NCBI GenBank assembly: GCA_013397795.1
Contig: VZTJ01004023.1
Location: forward strand, 1,835,706-1,899,705
Source of the DNA: Orthonyx spaldingii
Lineage: Eukaryota; Chordata; Aves; Passeriformes; Orthonychidae
Length of the DNA: 64,000 nucleotides
Direction of reading: 5' to 3'
Each line of letters opens with the position of its first letter. Positions within the stretch are counted from its first letter, which is position 1. The notes below the pieces were generated by a model that made no database searches, was not told where the DNA came from, and saw nothing but the letters and a program-made list of their open reading frames with translations. The translations under genes were made by a program, and so were the position numbers. Shown one piece after another: positions 12,901 to 24,690 of the stretch.

Positions 12901-14984
12901 TTTTGCTTTGTGTGAAAATCTTTCCACAAAACTCTAAAATTCTTACTCTATATTAACTTTTCTTAGCTGCTTGGAGTGTCTTTACAGAGAAGATGCTTAG
13001 TTATTGTTACGTAAATGTAAGTTGGATGGGGAAAAATATGTTACTGCTACTTGCTGTGACAGTAACATAAAGGGACAACATTGAGATTTTTTTTTCTGCT
13101 TGGCTTTTCTTGAATGCGATATCTTTATTTTTAAAATGGCATTGAAAACTCTAGCTGAAATATTTATAAAGCACAGATATTGCATAAGGGCAGAACTCAA
13201 AAGAGTTCCTGGTAGTCAACTCTTAAAGTAGAGAATGTAATTCTCCATTTATCTTTCAAAAATTAAGCTTTTCAGAGGTGATATCTATTAAATCCAGCTA
13301 GAGTTTCACATTATTGAAATCTGAGTTTTAAAAATCTTTATTGGAAACTATTAGCTTTGCCATTTGTATGAAGGCAGCAAGCTACTCCATAACAGGTAAG
13401 CACATGAGTGGCCAGGGCATTTGTCTGGAATGGGGGAGCTCGAACGCCAGCTTCTTACATCCCAGAAGAGCCCTTAGTTACTTGGTAATAGGTTATTATG
13501 AAACATTCTTGTTTCTCTTACCTTTTTTACCTAAAACCCCCCAAACAAACTCAAAAAGAAGAGAGAACAGATATTGAAACACCTCTGTATTTCGTGCTGA
13601 AAAAACACAGCACATTGTTATTCCTTGCCAAGTTGGAAAAATGCTTTTGGTTATTTTTGTGAATTTATTTGGGTATAGGTAACTTTTTAAAAAAAATACC
13701 AACATCATTCAGGTTCCTAAATCCTGTTTTCAAAATATTGTCTATCAGGACACTCAGTTGAGCTGGGACTACACAAAATATTGAAATATTTTGGTAAAAA
13801 AAAAAGTAAATCAGCACTAGAAGCCAACTTGCACACCAGTGTCTGCTCCAGGTCCTCTGGCAGCTAATTCATGGTACATTTTGGATGCTATTTAGGTCAG
13901 ATTTCTCCTAAAAATGGGTTATTCCATAAGTTACTTCAAATTCCTGCAGTCTGGGCACCTTGGGGCTTGCAGGTCATCTTGTTCTGTTTATTGAGTACAA
14001 CTCCATCTTGGAAGTCAATCAATGGTGTCTCTTCAGCAGATATTGACCGGGGAGGTGGACCATGAAAACCTCTCATATCCTGAAGCAGAGACCTGAGCTA
14101 ACTGGAGTGTAGTTGTGTCATTCCTTTATCCATAGTTACAGGATGCTGGACTGTATGGCACGAACATTGTTGTAATAGAAAACCAATGTATTACATGATA
14201 AAGATTAGTTTATTGATGGAGCTCAGGCTTGTGCAGAGCTGTGGGGATAGCTCTTCCATGATGTACCAGTAAGTAGTCTACAATGTAATAATTTAAAACC
14301 ATTAGCAGCATGTTGTTGTCGTCTTTCATTTTAATTGTCTTATGTCTTCTACTGTATGTTTTTTAGCACTGGCACATATGCCAGACTTTAAAGAGTCTAT
14401 TGTGGAATGTTTGTCACAAACAACCAGGACTAAAAGGCTTGAGGGCATGAAATAAACATGCATTTGCATTAAAAAATAATTGCTGTAGGGTTTTACTTTG
14501 TGTTTTAGTTTTTGTTTTAAAGGAAAAGATGAACTCTTTCTACATTTGGCTGGTGCAGAAACATCCAGACACGAGTCTACAGAAGTGCAGCAGGATTGCT
14601 GAGGTGGAGTGAAAGCAAAAACACCCAGTCCCTCCCTGTGCTGGCCCACCCACCTCTCCTGCTCCATTGGTTTTAATAGTGCCTCCAGACTGGAAAGGCA
14701 AGCATGCTAGACCAGGAATCCTTTGCTTCAGCTGCCTGCCATATGGTACCACATAATCTCTGTTTCATTTTGACAGTGCCAAAACCCAACAGCCTCGTAC
14801 AGCAGCCTTGAAATGTAATAGGATGAACACACAATGCCACAACAAAGCTGCTGTGTGGGGCGTGCAAATCTGTCCATCAGTTAACAAATTCCTCGTAATA
14901 CTTGTTTTTGAGAAGTTGTTGTTCTGATCATCAGTTGGTTTGTTGGATAGGGTTTGTGTGATTTGGTTTTTTTGCTTCTTCTAG
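9990..14984. other. Unique DNA, no gene seen
   Basis: AT-rich sequence without recognised repeats. The stretch 11820-12060 is dense in homeodomain-like ATTA/TAAT and CAAT words and could be constrained, but nothing proves it. A donor-like site (ACAG|GTAAGC) at 13395/13396 has no convincing acceptor upstream. Open frames of 60-118 codons, such as 10967-11323 on the plus strand, overlap frames on the other strand and show no domain. Confidence 0.5.
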
Positions 14985-15455
14985 AGACAGACCCTTGTCT
15001 TTGGCTGTCAGGATGCTGTATGTGCAGGATTTCTATTTCTGGCTTCCCACTGCTGTTTTGCTGACCTCTTTCTCACTCCGTAGGGAAGCACAAGTTAACA
15101 CAAAGATTACAGTGAATTTGTTCTATGGTGAACTTACATCAAGAGAAGAAGCAGGAAGGCACTTCCACAAACCAGTGATGACTGCATTTCACTACAGTGT
15201 GGCTCATATATCACTGGAAATGACAAAGTGGTTTGAAGTGCATAAGAACATCAAAGGCCCCTTGTTTATTCAAGGTCACAGACAGATGGAATCTGGTATA
15301 TGGCAAGCTTGTATGAAAGTTATGGTCGTTTGGAAATGGGAATGGATGAAACCAAAATTGGAACAAGATGAAGCCATAAAGGCAGTACATGGCATGATAA
15401 AAGACTATTAGCTCAGAACATTTAAAATAAACTGGTTTTATCACAGTTACGAAGG
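14985..15455 (+). other. Candidate terminal exon with 142-codon open frame
   Basis: A strong 3' splice-site pattern (T-rich 'ggtttttttgcttcttctag') ends at 14984. From there one frame is open for 142 codons to TAG at 15409-15411, and an AATAAA signal follows at 15426-15431, with GT-rich sequence downstream. A second good acceptor (ctctttctcactccgtag) ends at 15083 in the same open frame, and the sequence after it becomes purine-rich, as exons often are. The predicted residues are hydrophilic with many Lys, Glu and His, but I recognise no family. A short YGEL motif loosely recalls LINE reverse-transcriptase C-termini, so an old LINE remnant is an alternative. A frame this long is also possible by chance. 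Confidence 0.3.
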
Positions 15456-17519
15456 GTGATATTGGGAAATGTTTGGTTGGCTTTTTCTTCCTCAGAGCTG
15501 ACTAATTTCACTTTTGGTGACTAGAAAGCTTTTCTCTTTTGGTTTGGAGGTTGTCTTATTTTGTAGCCTTTAAAGAAGGAGTTGCCTTTAAGATCATGCA
15601 GCTTCAATGTTGTCTTTCCTCTTCTAAGTTGGCACACTGATTATGTAGATAGGATTTTTTTGGAAATCCCTATTTCTGACAATCCCGCTTTTGAACATTT
15701 TCTCAACATTGTCATTATAAGGAAAATTAAGAAATGCCTCAGATGTTTTAATTGAAAAATATTCAGTTTAGGTTTTTATCACCACAGAACTACTCCAGTG
15801 GCCTTTTTTTAGCTTTTCTTTCCTCCTCCTAAACTCAACAATTAAAAATAAAGTTCGTTTGATTTGTTTTGTGGAACATGCAGACATAAACTCCATTTTC
15901 CATGTCACCTTTTATTTCCAAAAGAAAAACACAGCCAGATTTTCAGAACAATTTCAATCATCTCTTTGTGGTTGAGCAACTTAACGTTTTGGTTTAGATT
16001 TACTCCAGCACAAGTGTCAATAATTATGAAGATTTGTTTTCCCAACGTTTACCAGTCTCCTGCTATGGGGAAAACTTTGCTGCAGTCAGTTAATTGTTCA
16101 TCATAATTCATGCTTTTCTCCTCTTCTTTTCCCTTCTTTTTGAAGATGGCTTTAAGTTTTAGTTTCAAATTCTCAAGTGTGCTTTAACGCTGCCCCACCC
16201 ACAGAGGAGGAGAGGGGGAAGTGGGGAGAAGAGGAAAGGAGGCATCTACTAGAATTGACCTGCACATCTTCTCATCCAAACCCAAAAACATGATTAGCAT
16301 CTGCAAAAATAACGCTACACACAGGAAATAATTTCCTGATCACTTTACAAAACAAATCTAGAAAATATACTGCCAACTCTCATATTTTCTATAGATACAA
16401 ATCATGGGTCTTGACTTAAATATTCCCAGATAGAGCATGACTCAGTAGCTATAAACCTAAGTCATTCATCCGACAATCTCTCTTCTTATTTCAGGCTGTG
16501 AGTGTATTGTCTTTATAAGTGTTTCCTGATTTGAGCTTTTCTATGTTTAGATGATACTTCCCATAAATTTTCCAGGCCTGTAATAAATGCACTGGACCGC
16601 TAGGCATGTCAAACAAATTACATAATTTTTTTGGATATGTCACAGATTCCACATTTATTAACAAGGTTTAAAAATTGCTGAACTCAAATTCATTTTGATA
16701 AATACAGAATTTGGACCTGACATACTGGCACACTCTGTTTTGGGAAAGAGGCAAATTCTCAAAACAAATGTTACTGGATTAAAAAATTGAGAATTGTGGT
16801 TTTTTAATGAGGCTTGGAAAATCTCAGAGAAATAGTCTTTACCATAATTATTTTGCAGTCTCTGTCTCTTCCTCTCTATCTTGCTAGCAGGAGAAATTAT
16901 GAGAGAAGACAAGGAACAGTTTAAAATAAAGTGCACATCTTCCTCTTGTTCTCCTGCTGAGAATTAGTGGAAAGTACAGAAACAGTAAAATTTGACTAGA
17001 GATTTATTTGCCTTGAGATTTCTAGTCACCTTTTGAGAATAGGAGTTTCCTGAATTAATAAACCAGTCCAACTTACTTCTGTGTGGAAATATGCTTTCTT
17101 CAGCTGTGTTCCACTTTAGCTGTAGACTTCAGAAAGTGAGAATTTTCATTCTTGTAGTGCTTCCCTGTTTCCTTGGAAGAACATTGCCATGAGAGTTTGG
17201 GGAAGGGAGCAGAGCCCAAGACATCCTCTGGTTCACGTAGAGTTGAAGTCTTTGAATGATGCCTTTAGATTTTCCCCTCTATAGGCAGAACTACCTCGGC
17301 ACTGGAAAGCTCAGAACTTTTTGTGACTTCTGAGTTACCTGCAAACCTTCTTACCTCCAAAATCTCTCCTAGCCTCCTCCATTTGCAACTTGTTTCTATG
17401 GGTTATAGTTCAAGTATCTTACCAAGAGTTCTCCCAGAAGTGTTCATGCAATCCCTAGACTGTAGGGCATGGCTGCTTTTGGCTGGAGGCTGTTAAAGAA
17501 GTATGAAGGGTTAAGTTCA
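15456..17519. other. Unique DNA, no gene seen
   Basis: AT-rich non-repetitive DNA. There is an isolated acceptor-like site ('tctcttcttatttcag') near 16493 with no matching open exon, and a purine-rich patch at 16203-16244. Nothing else can be supported. Confidence 0.5.
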
Positions 17520-17745
17520 GAATAGAAAAAAATAGAATATTTCAGTTGGAAGGGCCCTATAAAGATCATCTAATCCAGCTGCCTAAGCAACTCAGGACTG
17601 ACCAAAAGTTAAGGCGTGTTGTTAAGGACATTTTTCCAAATGCCTTTTGAACATGGATAGACTTGGAGCTTCAGTGCCCTCTCTAGGAGTGCTGTTCCAG
17701 TGTGCACCTCACATGTTCTGTTGGTGTGACTTACTGTCCAAAACA
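17520..17745 (-). mobile_element. Diverged CR1 LINE fragment, minus strand
   Basis: The left edge carries the reverse complement of a CR1 3' end: 'atagaatatttcagttgg', 'aagggccctataaagatc', 'atctaatccagctgcct', then 'caggactgaccaaaagttaa', 'tttttccaaatgccttttga', 'ggagcttcagtgccctc' and 'gtgctgttccagtgtg'. The element is strongly diverged and 5'-truncated at its right side, where the boundary is uncertain. It appears older than the copy at 5.9 kb. Confidence 0.85.
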
Positions 17746-19110
17746 CGAGTGACGTTCAGAAAGAAAAAAGGTAGCCTAGCTCAGTGCCCTTACTCCTGGG
17801 GTGTTTTAATCCATTTCATCTGCACCCTTGGTTTTCACACATAACTGAAAAACCAGTTACAGAGACTCTATCTCATTAAAAAAATTGCAAAATAGAGTTT
17901 GGGAAGTCTAAACGCCTGGAACGAGATGGCGAGGTGATAAAGTGGGTCTAGAAATTATTATTTTTCAGCATAGTTATTTTCACTTTGACCAATTCAAAGT
18001 GAAGTGTAACTCAGGTGTTGATATCTTTGTTAGCTCTGTGTGGCAAATTAATGTTAATAGAAGAGGGCCACCACAATATCCATTATTCTCCTATGTCCTA
18101 CCTAAATCTGTAAAATACCACTTAATCATGGCTAATCACTGGGCAAATCTTGATACTTTACACAGAGGGAGAATTTCATCCTTATACAATAGATCTCCTT
18201 GGATCTAACATATCTTTTAAGCTTTTCTTTCATATTACAGGAAGCCATCTCGTCTATTTCAAGGAATAGAGCTATTTTTTTCCAAGTTCAGTGCTTTCTG
18301 CTTCTTATATTCTATGGCTGCTGAGCAATTCATTTCCCAAATGTTTACAGAGGACAGCTATGGAAAAGGGGATCACGACTTTAAAATACCTGTTTAAAGA
18401 AGATGGCTCAGTAGTGCTGTGTAATCCAGTGCAGCTTTTCTCTTGTGGCCAGAGCCCCTGGCAAAGTTGAATCAGTTTTAGTCCATCAGAGCAAAAGGAT
18501 TTTTTTCTGGTATATTTGACTATATTAATTCCAAATATTTTCTCAGTACAGTGTAGCATATTTTAATTGAAACATCCAGATGGAGTGTTCTATTTTTACT
18601 TGCCTTTAGTATTGTTTTAGAACAGTCTAAATGATTAGACTCTTCTTTTAATTTATGACTGCTATTTAACCATATTGTGAATATGTAGCAGTGATATAAT
18701 TTTATGACTAAGATACTGGAAAATTCATCTCGTCTGCAGTCCTACATTCTTTAAATTAAACATACCAAACATAAAAAACTGGTTTTAAAATAGACATTAA
18801 TTTTCTCAGAAGTAGATTCTAATATTAATATCTAGGCTTTGCAAATGATACAGCCAATATATAGGTTGTGATTTTTAAATCCTGAAATATCTTTGGAACA
18901 TATTTATTTGCCCTTTTGCATTGCAAATTTAGAAGGGGAAAATACCAGATAGATAGATTGTTTTCTTTAATGTTTTAAGTCACTATAAAAATAAGTCTTC
19001 TCAGGTTTTGGTAGTTTTGTTGTATTTAGTGTGTTTTGCTCAGGAAGAATTCTTTATACAGGATAGAACTGGTTTTTAATGTGAAGTTTTTTTCCCCTTT
19101 TGTATTCTGC
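17746..19110. other. Unique AT-rich DNA, no gene seen
   Basis: No repeat or gene recognised. An acceptor-like tract ('aagcttttctttcatattacag') ends near 18240 but no donor or long open frame follows closely. Confidence 0.5.
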
Positions 19111-19123
19111 ATCTGAAGAAAAT

Positions 19124-19144
19124 TCTCCTTCCGGTGGAAGGAGA
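19124..19144. repeat. Perfect 9-bp inverted repeat, 3-nt loop
   Basis: TCTCCTTCC and GGAAGGAGA are perfectly complementary and separated by GGT, so either strand can fold into a tight GC-containing hairpin. It is too short to be a microRNA precursor. Function unknown. Confidence 0.7.
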
Positions 19145-19260
19145 TTTATATATCCAGAGCTACATCTCTGCCTACCTTGAGCCAATTATAACAATATGGC
19201 TCTTGTGCAATTTTGAAATTGCATTCGAATGGTAACAGGCTGTGATCTGAAAAATACAAG

Positions 19261-19281
19261 TATACATGTGGTATACATGTG
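19261..19281. repeat. Two-copy short direct repeat
   Basis: The 10-bp unit tatacatgtg occurs twice, separated by one G. This is a small local duplication in alternating purine-pyrimidine sequence, probably from replication slippage. Confidence 0.8.
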
Positions 19282-19829
19282 TGTTCTATGGATGCCTATG
19301 GAGAGTAGAATGTACAAGCAAGTTCAGCAGGTGAGCTGTGCATCCCAGCTTTGTTGCATTCATACACCAGTAGAATTATTTTCTGATACTGTGGTGTCTT
19401 TCAGATGTGATAGAATGCATCAGATATAAAATCTCAGTGCAGATAAGCTGTGTAACCTACACGTATCTGTGGTGTCCCTGATTCTTCCAATTACTTTCAT
19501 ATCATTTGTATCCAGTAATAAATAATAGGTGTGTTTGCTGTCAGCCCTGTTCCATCAATCTGAGATCCAAACTTAAAGCTAGGCTCCTCACAAGAATTTG
19601 CTGTTATTTAATCAGTTACAAAAAAATTTGTTTAGAACTCTGAGCTAGACTAGAATCCAAATAACTTTTTTATAGCTGCACAGACTTTGCAGAATTAAGG
19701 TGAGTGGAAAATAATAAAAATCTGCTTCTGTCACATGCAGCAAACAATTATAGCTCTGAAATGGATTTCTTGCATAAGTTAATTATATCCTAATCACAGC
19801 TGTGTTTTTCAAAGTTGTGCCAATTTTGC

Positions 19830-20000
19830 AATATTCATCTTTAAACACCTGGACCTGTGCGTTGTGATAGTGTTTCTGTGTTGTATTTTACATATTTGAT
19901 GAATACTGTAAGAGTGTGTCTCTGTATTTTTATATATCATTTACGCCAGCTGAATTTAATGCTCGAAAGCTGATTAGTAGCCTAAAGGCATAAGGTTGCC
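19830..20000. other. Possible conserved non-coding element
   Basis: Non-repetitive sequence combining CpG-containing words in an AT-rich background ('atttacgccagctgaat', 'aatgctcgaaagctg'). The density of E-box (CAGCTG) and homeodomain-like words suggests constrained regulatory DNA, but this is impression only. Confidence 0.15.
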
Positions 20001-21178
20001 TGTACTCATCCAAATTACTTTCTATTGAAGTGTTCCGCAGATGTCAATGGATTTATATCAGGCTCCATATGAAATATATATGTATACATTCACAGAGTAG
20101 AAGGAAGCATTAATGAAGATTTCTGAGGTCTGTCAAACTTAGGCAGCTCTATATCATGAAGACTATATTTCAGTGTGCTACAATGTTGGGGTTTATGTTG
20201 TGAGTTTGGAAAGATAGTTGCAATTATTAATAAACAAAAGGCTTATTCTGTGCTCTTATCCATGTATTCTGTTTGTGCATCCAGGAAGATGTATCATTCT
20301 AAGGGCTGCAAAAAAAAAAGTCCTGTTAAAATCGTTCTAAATACCAACTCAGCTTAAGTGAAGAGTGTGGAATGAGGCCCCTGAAATAGCACTTGAAAAA
20401 ACCCAGCAATATTTATTGTTTTCCTTGTAGTTCAAGTTTGATGTTAAACATATTTAGGAAGAAATAAAAATGTTTTAGTGCTGAAACATTAAAGTGCTTT
20501 TAAATGCCAAAACCTAGATCACATTTCTTTCCAGACTTCTGGTGCTGAAGTTTCCACCTAATCTGGCTTCTCATTGGCTTTTCTTTGTTTATCATCTCTG
20601 TTGTTTCTGTTTGGCAATATTAGTTAACACAGCCTCTCTTCCCTTGTGAAGTACATATTAACCCTCTATAGTTTCAGAAAGGAAATTGGGGTGGAGGTGG
20701 TAAAACTGATTTAAGGAACATCCTAAAGGAAGTATAGTGCAGAGACGGAATAAAATCACTGAAATTCAGGCTGACCTTGCTACTGCAGCCACAAAAGCTC
20801 CATCTATATGTGGTACACGTGGTGAAAATCATTTAAAGGGTGTAAGTCACTATCCTAATGGGTGAAGCAGGGCCATCTACAAGAGTATGCAGTTCCTTGT
20901 CCAAGTCAGCAGGGAACAGTGGCAGTGTGCAGCTGCACATGGGTACAGTCAGGGCTCCTTTGTCTCCCAGTACTTCTCAGATAAAATATATAATAAGGAA
21001 ACTCATACAGTTGTTGACCTTTAAATGTATATTATAGTCTTTCATTTCATGGTTTTAAATAGCTGTTTTCTTATTATAATTTAATAAATGTTATGCCTAC
21101 AAACCTGGAAAAATTGGCTTGTTCCATCAATTTCAAAGGAACACAAAGTACACTCTGTACTGTGTTGTAAAAGTTTTA
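20001..21178. other. Unique DNA, no gene seen
   Basis: AT-rich, non-repetitive. A good acceptor-like site ('gatcacatttctttccag') ends near 20535 but stop codons follow in all frames within a short distance. No RNA gene or repeat recognised. Confidence 0.5.
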
Positions 21179-21785
21179 TTAAACTCGATACCATTTAAAA
21201 TAGTCTTTGAGAATTGCTGACACAATGATTCCAGGTTCTTCTTGGCTTATATATAGCCCGAGCAGTGCTTGCAATGAGAAGCTGATTTGCTGAACTGGTA
21301 ATTGTTGCTGTAGCCACACCAGTCTCTGGACATAATGTCTTTGTAGGTCTCGGTGCATTAGACTCAAATGAAGGGTAAAGATCATCTCAGGGAGCAGTTT
21401 GCCTGGGGGGGTGGGATTTCAAGTGAGTAGATAAGAGCATTTAAACTGTTCTGCTGCTGTTGAATGACGGACGTATTTTGTAGGGAAGCCTGGAGTGGTG
21501 CTGGGATGAACGCGTTGAAATAAAAGATCAGGCTCATAGGTGTCAGCCAAACCCGTCTGTAAAGTAAGATGGATGGACCTTTGGATATCTTCTTGTATTA
21601 ATGTGCATTGTAGGAAAGAAATGCCTAATAACACTGTGGAGGAGCTGTCGTGATCCGATTATTAGGTTCTTAGAAACACCTCTGCCCGAATTAAGGTGCA
21701 AACGAGACCATTCTGACAGGAGCGGATCCTCATGTAATAATTGGGTTCAGTTTTCAACGTGGGGGTTGCAAATGGCAGTCTTTAC
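21179..21785 (-). pseudogene. Degraded coding-like segment with 3' end, unidentified
   Basis: Read on the minus strand, one frame gives about 200 codons with only three stops, two of them adjacent (about 21656-21661) and one at 21419-21421. Its last 68 codons (21385-21179) are uninterrupted, helix-forming and rich in Leu, Gln and His (for example HRDLQRHYVQRLVW), ending in TAA that overlaps an AATAAA signal at about 21175-21180 with GT-rich sequence after it. Around 21425-21600 a different frame reads more protein-like (IQQQQNSLNALIYSLEIPPP), as expected after an indel; a run of seven C's on the minus strand at 21408-21414 separates the two. The family is not recognised. It could be a decayed retrocopy, a relic of a lost gene, the last exon of a real minus-strand gene, or chance. 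No poly(A) tract follows the signal, which argues against a young retrocopy. Confidence 0.3.
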
Positions 21786-24584
21786 ATGGCTTGGGAAGGC
21801 TAGTTTTCAGGAATAGGCATCATGCTCTGATAAATATTGATGTTAAGATCAAAGAAATTTGGAATTTGCTTGAGTTGTGACAAACAGCTCTGGCCTAAAA
21901 ATTTGCCATCATTTCTATGACTCCCAGTCCTTGCCTTGCTGTGTCCCTTTGTGGTGCTGCAGGAGTCCTGCTGATGCCTCTGAGGGTTAATGTGACTGAT
22001 TGAAGAATGTAAATGCAGGTGATTTTTAGGGCCTGTTAGGCCTCAAGGAATTCTGCTAATTCTGAGAAGGTGTAAGAAGGGGGTAAAATTCTGATAAGCT
22101 CCTTCCTTAGAATTTATCCAGTGGTAAATCAGGGCTGCAGAATATTCCTTTTGAACTGAAGGGACATCTAAATGGAAAGTTTTTCACAAAGCTTCTATAC
22201 TGATCTTTATGGGTAAAGATACCAGCAGTGGGAAAGACCCTCAGTATTATTTTGTGTAACTTGAACTGCTATTAATTTTTATGGCATTTTCTGTCAGCCT
22301 CTCCTAAACAAGGAATAAAACCTTTTACTGCTTGCCACAATATAAATATTTTATCTAAAGAGGGCTGTGATGAAAGAAAAGGAGACACAGATATTCATTG
22401 CTGAGGAATTTCTGAAGGATGGAAATTCCAACACAGCTGCATTTGACCTTTTCTCTTTTAAGAAAATTGTTTTAAAATCCTGGTTATAATCAGTGGTTAG
22501 GCAATATGAAATAAAAATATGCATTAGAAAACCATGCTTGTGGTTGGCATCAGTTTTAAACCATCATTTTACCTTGGACCTGTGGGACCTTCGGCTCATA
22601 ATGGAAATGCTTGGGATTTTGAGAGTCCTGCAGTCCACCCAAGCCAAGCAGCATAATTCAATGATTGATGCATTTTTTGGGGTGTAAAGAAGAGGGAAAG
22701 ATGGCTTTGAACTACGGCCCTGTTGTACATATCTATGTGTGGTCATACAACACCCGAGAGGACTCTAAGAGAACCCCTGAATTAATAAAGCTGCGTGAGG
22801 TGAGAAAAGCCTTGTTGCAACAAAGCAACAAAAGTATTGTCAAAGGCAAGGGAGAAAAGAAAACCCCAAGAACTCATCTCTGCTGTGCTAAAAGAGTGCA
22901 GTAGTCAGCCAAATGGTCATGTATGCTGTGCATTCCTTTTCTTTTGCATTTGTTTTCTTGGTTAGTGTACAACAAAGAACAGAGGTGATGGGCAGAGCAA
23001 CAAACCCACAATGACTGTATATATTACAAAAATACAGACAATGCTTACAGGAAAGTGACACAGCAGATTTAAGTGTGGTAACATTAAAAATGTCTCTGTT
23101 TATTCTGGTTCCCACACTTTTGGGAGTTCCAGGCATCTGCTTTTCCCTTGGCATGAATCTGACAGAGCACTTAGTGCCTACTGAAGACTAAGTCAAGTAT
23201 AGCAGCAGGGCTGGGCCCTGAGGCCTAAGCAGCGGAGTTCATCATCCATCATCCCCTGACAGATGATTTTCTGGCTTTCTGTTACATGGGGAGAAAGTGT
23301 TCACAGAATGCACACTAAATATGTGTACATTTAGGCGAAGAAGAGCCTCCTTCAGAAAACCCTTTTATTCTTATCCTTGACCAGACTATCATTGTTATTA
23401 AAAACATTTTTATCAGCTTACATAAGGAAAAAGGTCAGGGAAGCTAAATTAAATTAAAGTGGTAACAAGAAATCGGAGCTATGCAATTTCCTTTAATCAT
23501 GTTTCCTTGGAGCAGGTAGTGTTGGGAACTTTTATTTGAAAAGTGAACATATAGAGAGAAACAAGTGAAAGTTATATGTAAGTTTAGCTAAACAAAAGTT
23601 CCAGTCCTGCTATGGTCAGGAAGATTTTTTTTAAGGGTTTTTTTTGGGGGGGGCCGAGGTTGTTTGGTTTTTTTTGTGAAACTGTTGAGACTGAGGTATA
23701 CTGAGGCATGTGATCATTGCTAGAGAAATAATTTACCTTAGTATCCACGTGTTCAGCATCTTTGCCTTCTTCTACCTTTGGTAAATTACCTGCAGTACTT
23801 TTTCGGGAGAAGAAAATCTTTCAGATAAAACTTTTTGGCTAAACGATTTGAAAACAGTGTTATTGAATCACTAAACTCAGCCGAATGCTCAATTTGCTAT
23901 GGCTATGGAAGCAAGTAAGTTCTACTTCTGTCTTCTGTCTTTTCCACTCTCTCCAGCTGAGGCTGGGGAGGTTCCTTTTGTTGTCTTACCTTTCCTACCT
24001 TTCCAACTAACATGTAACGTTCACCAAAGGAGAACCATTATTTGAAGTGATGTTTCCTAACTCTCAGCTAAAGCCAAGTAAATGAAAACAGCAACTGCTA
24101 AGCCAGACTCTGTGCTTTGGCCCCATCCTGGGAGTGTGACATGATAAATACTCTGATGTTTTTGAGCACTGTCAATAGGATCCAGCTGGCTGTTTTCAAA
24201 TGTGTGGCATTTACAGATGCTTCCTCTTCTCCTTTAATATCTGCTAAGCTCTGGTGGACTAAACATGTATCAGCAAGGCCAAAATGTCCAATACAGACCT
24301 CACTGGGTTCCTTGGGTGTGTATGGTTTTAAATAGCGTTGTATGCATTGAACCCACATCATGTATTTCTGCTGAGGTTAGAAGGAAGCATGGGGTCTGAA
24401 TTTGGCTGTGAAAGTGCTATTCCTCTTTGCAGTTTCTTCTTTTGGCCCCTCTATTTAGCAGCTTGTTGTGGGTGTTGTAGTTGATGTGATCCAAAATATC
24501 ATCATGGATATGTAAGCATGTGGTGCCTGGTGCCCGAGTCTCTAACACAGCAGAGAGTGAGGTGTGTTAGAGACTTGTAGGTGG
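21786..24584. other. Unique DNA, no gene assigned
   Basis: Mostly unremarkable sequence. A plus-strand frame at 22665-22904 (79 codons, basic C-terminal part) includes a donor-like GTGAG|GTGAGA at 22799/22800, but no clear acceptor precedes it. A T/G-rich patch with eight consecutive G lies at 23646-23653. No interspersed repeat recognised. Confidence 0.45.
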
Positions 24585-24690
24585 CCCTAACCTGATCCAA
24601 GTCAGCCCAGTTTTGAGCATGGATGGGACAAGATGGCTCCAGAGGTCTTTTTTGGTCTAAGTTATTTTGAGATTCTGTGATCCTGTGTTT
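24585..24690 (+). mobile_element. CR1 LINE 3' tail fragment
   Basis: The sequence 'gagcatggatgggacaaga' followed by 'tggctccagaggtctttttt' and 'attttgagattctgtgatcc' corresponds to the CR1 3' terminus of the type 'ggttggac(c/a)agatgacctccagaggtcccttccaacc...attctgtgat'. Only the last hundred or so bases are recognisable and they are diverged. The left boundary is uncertain. Confidence 0.75.
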
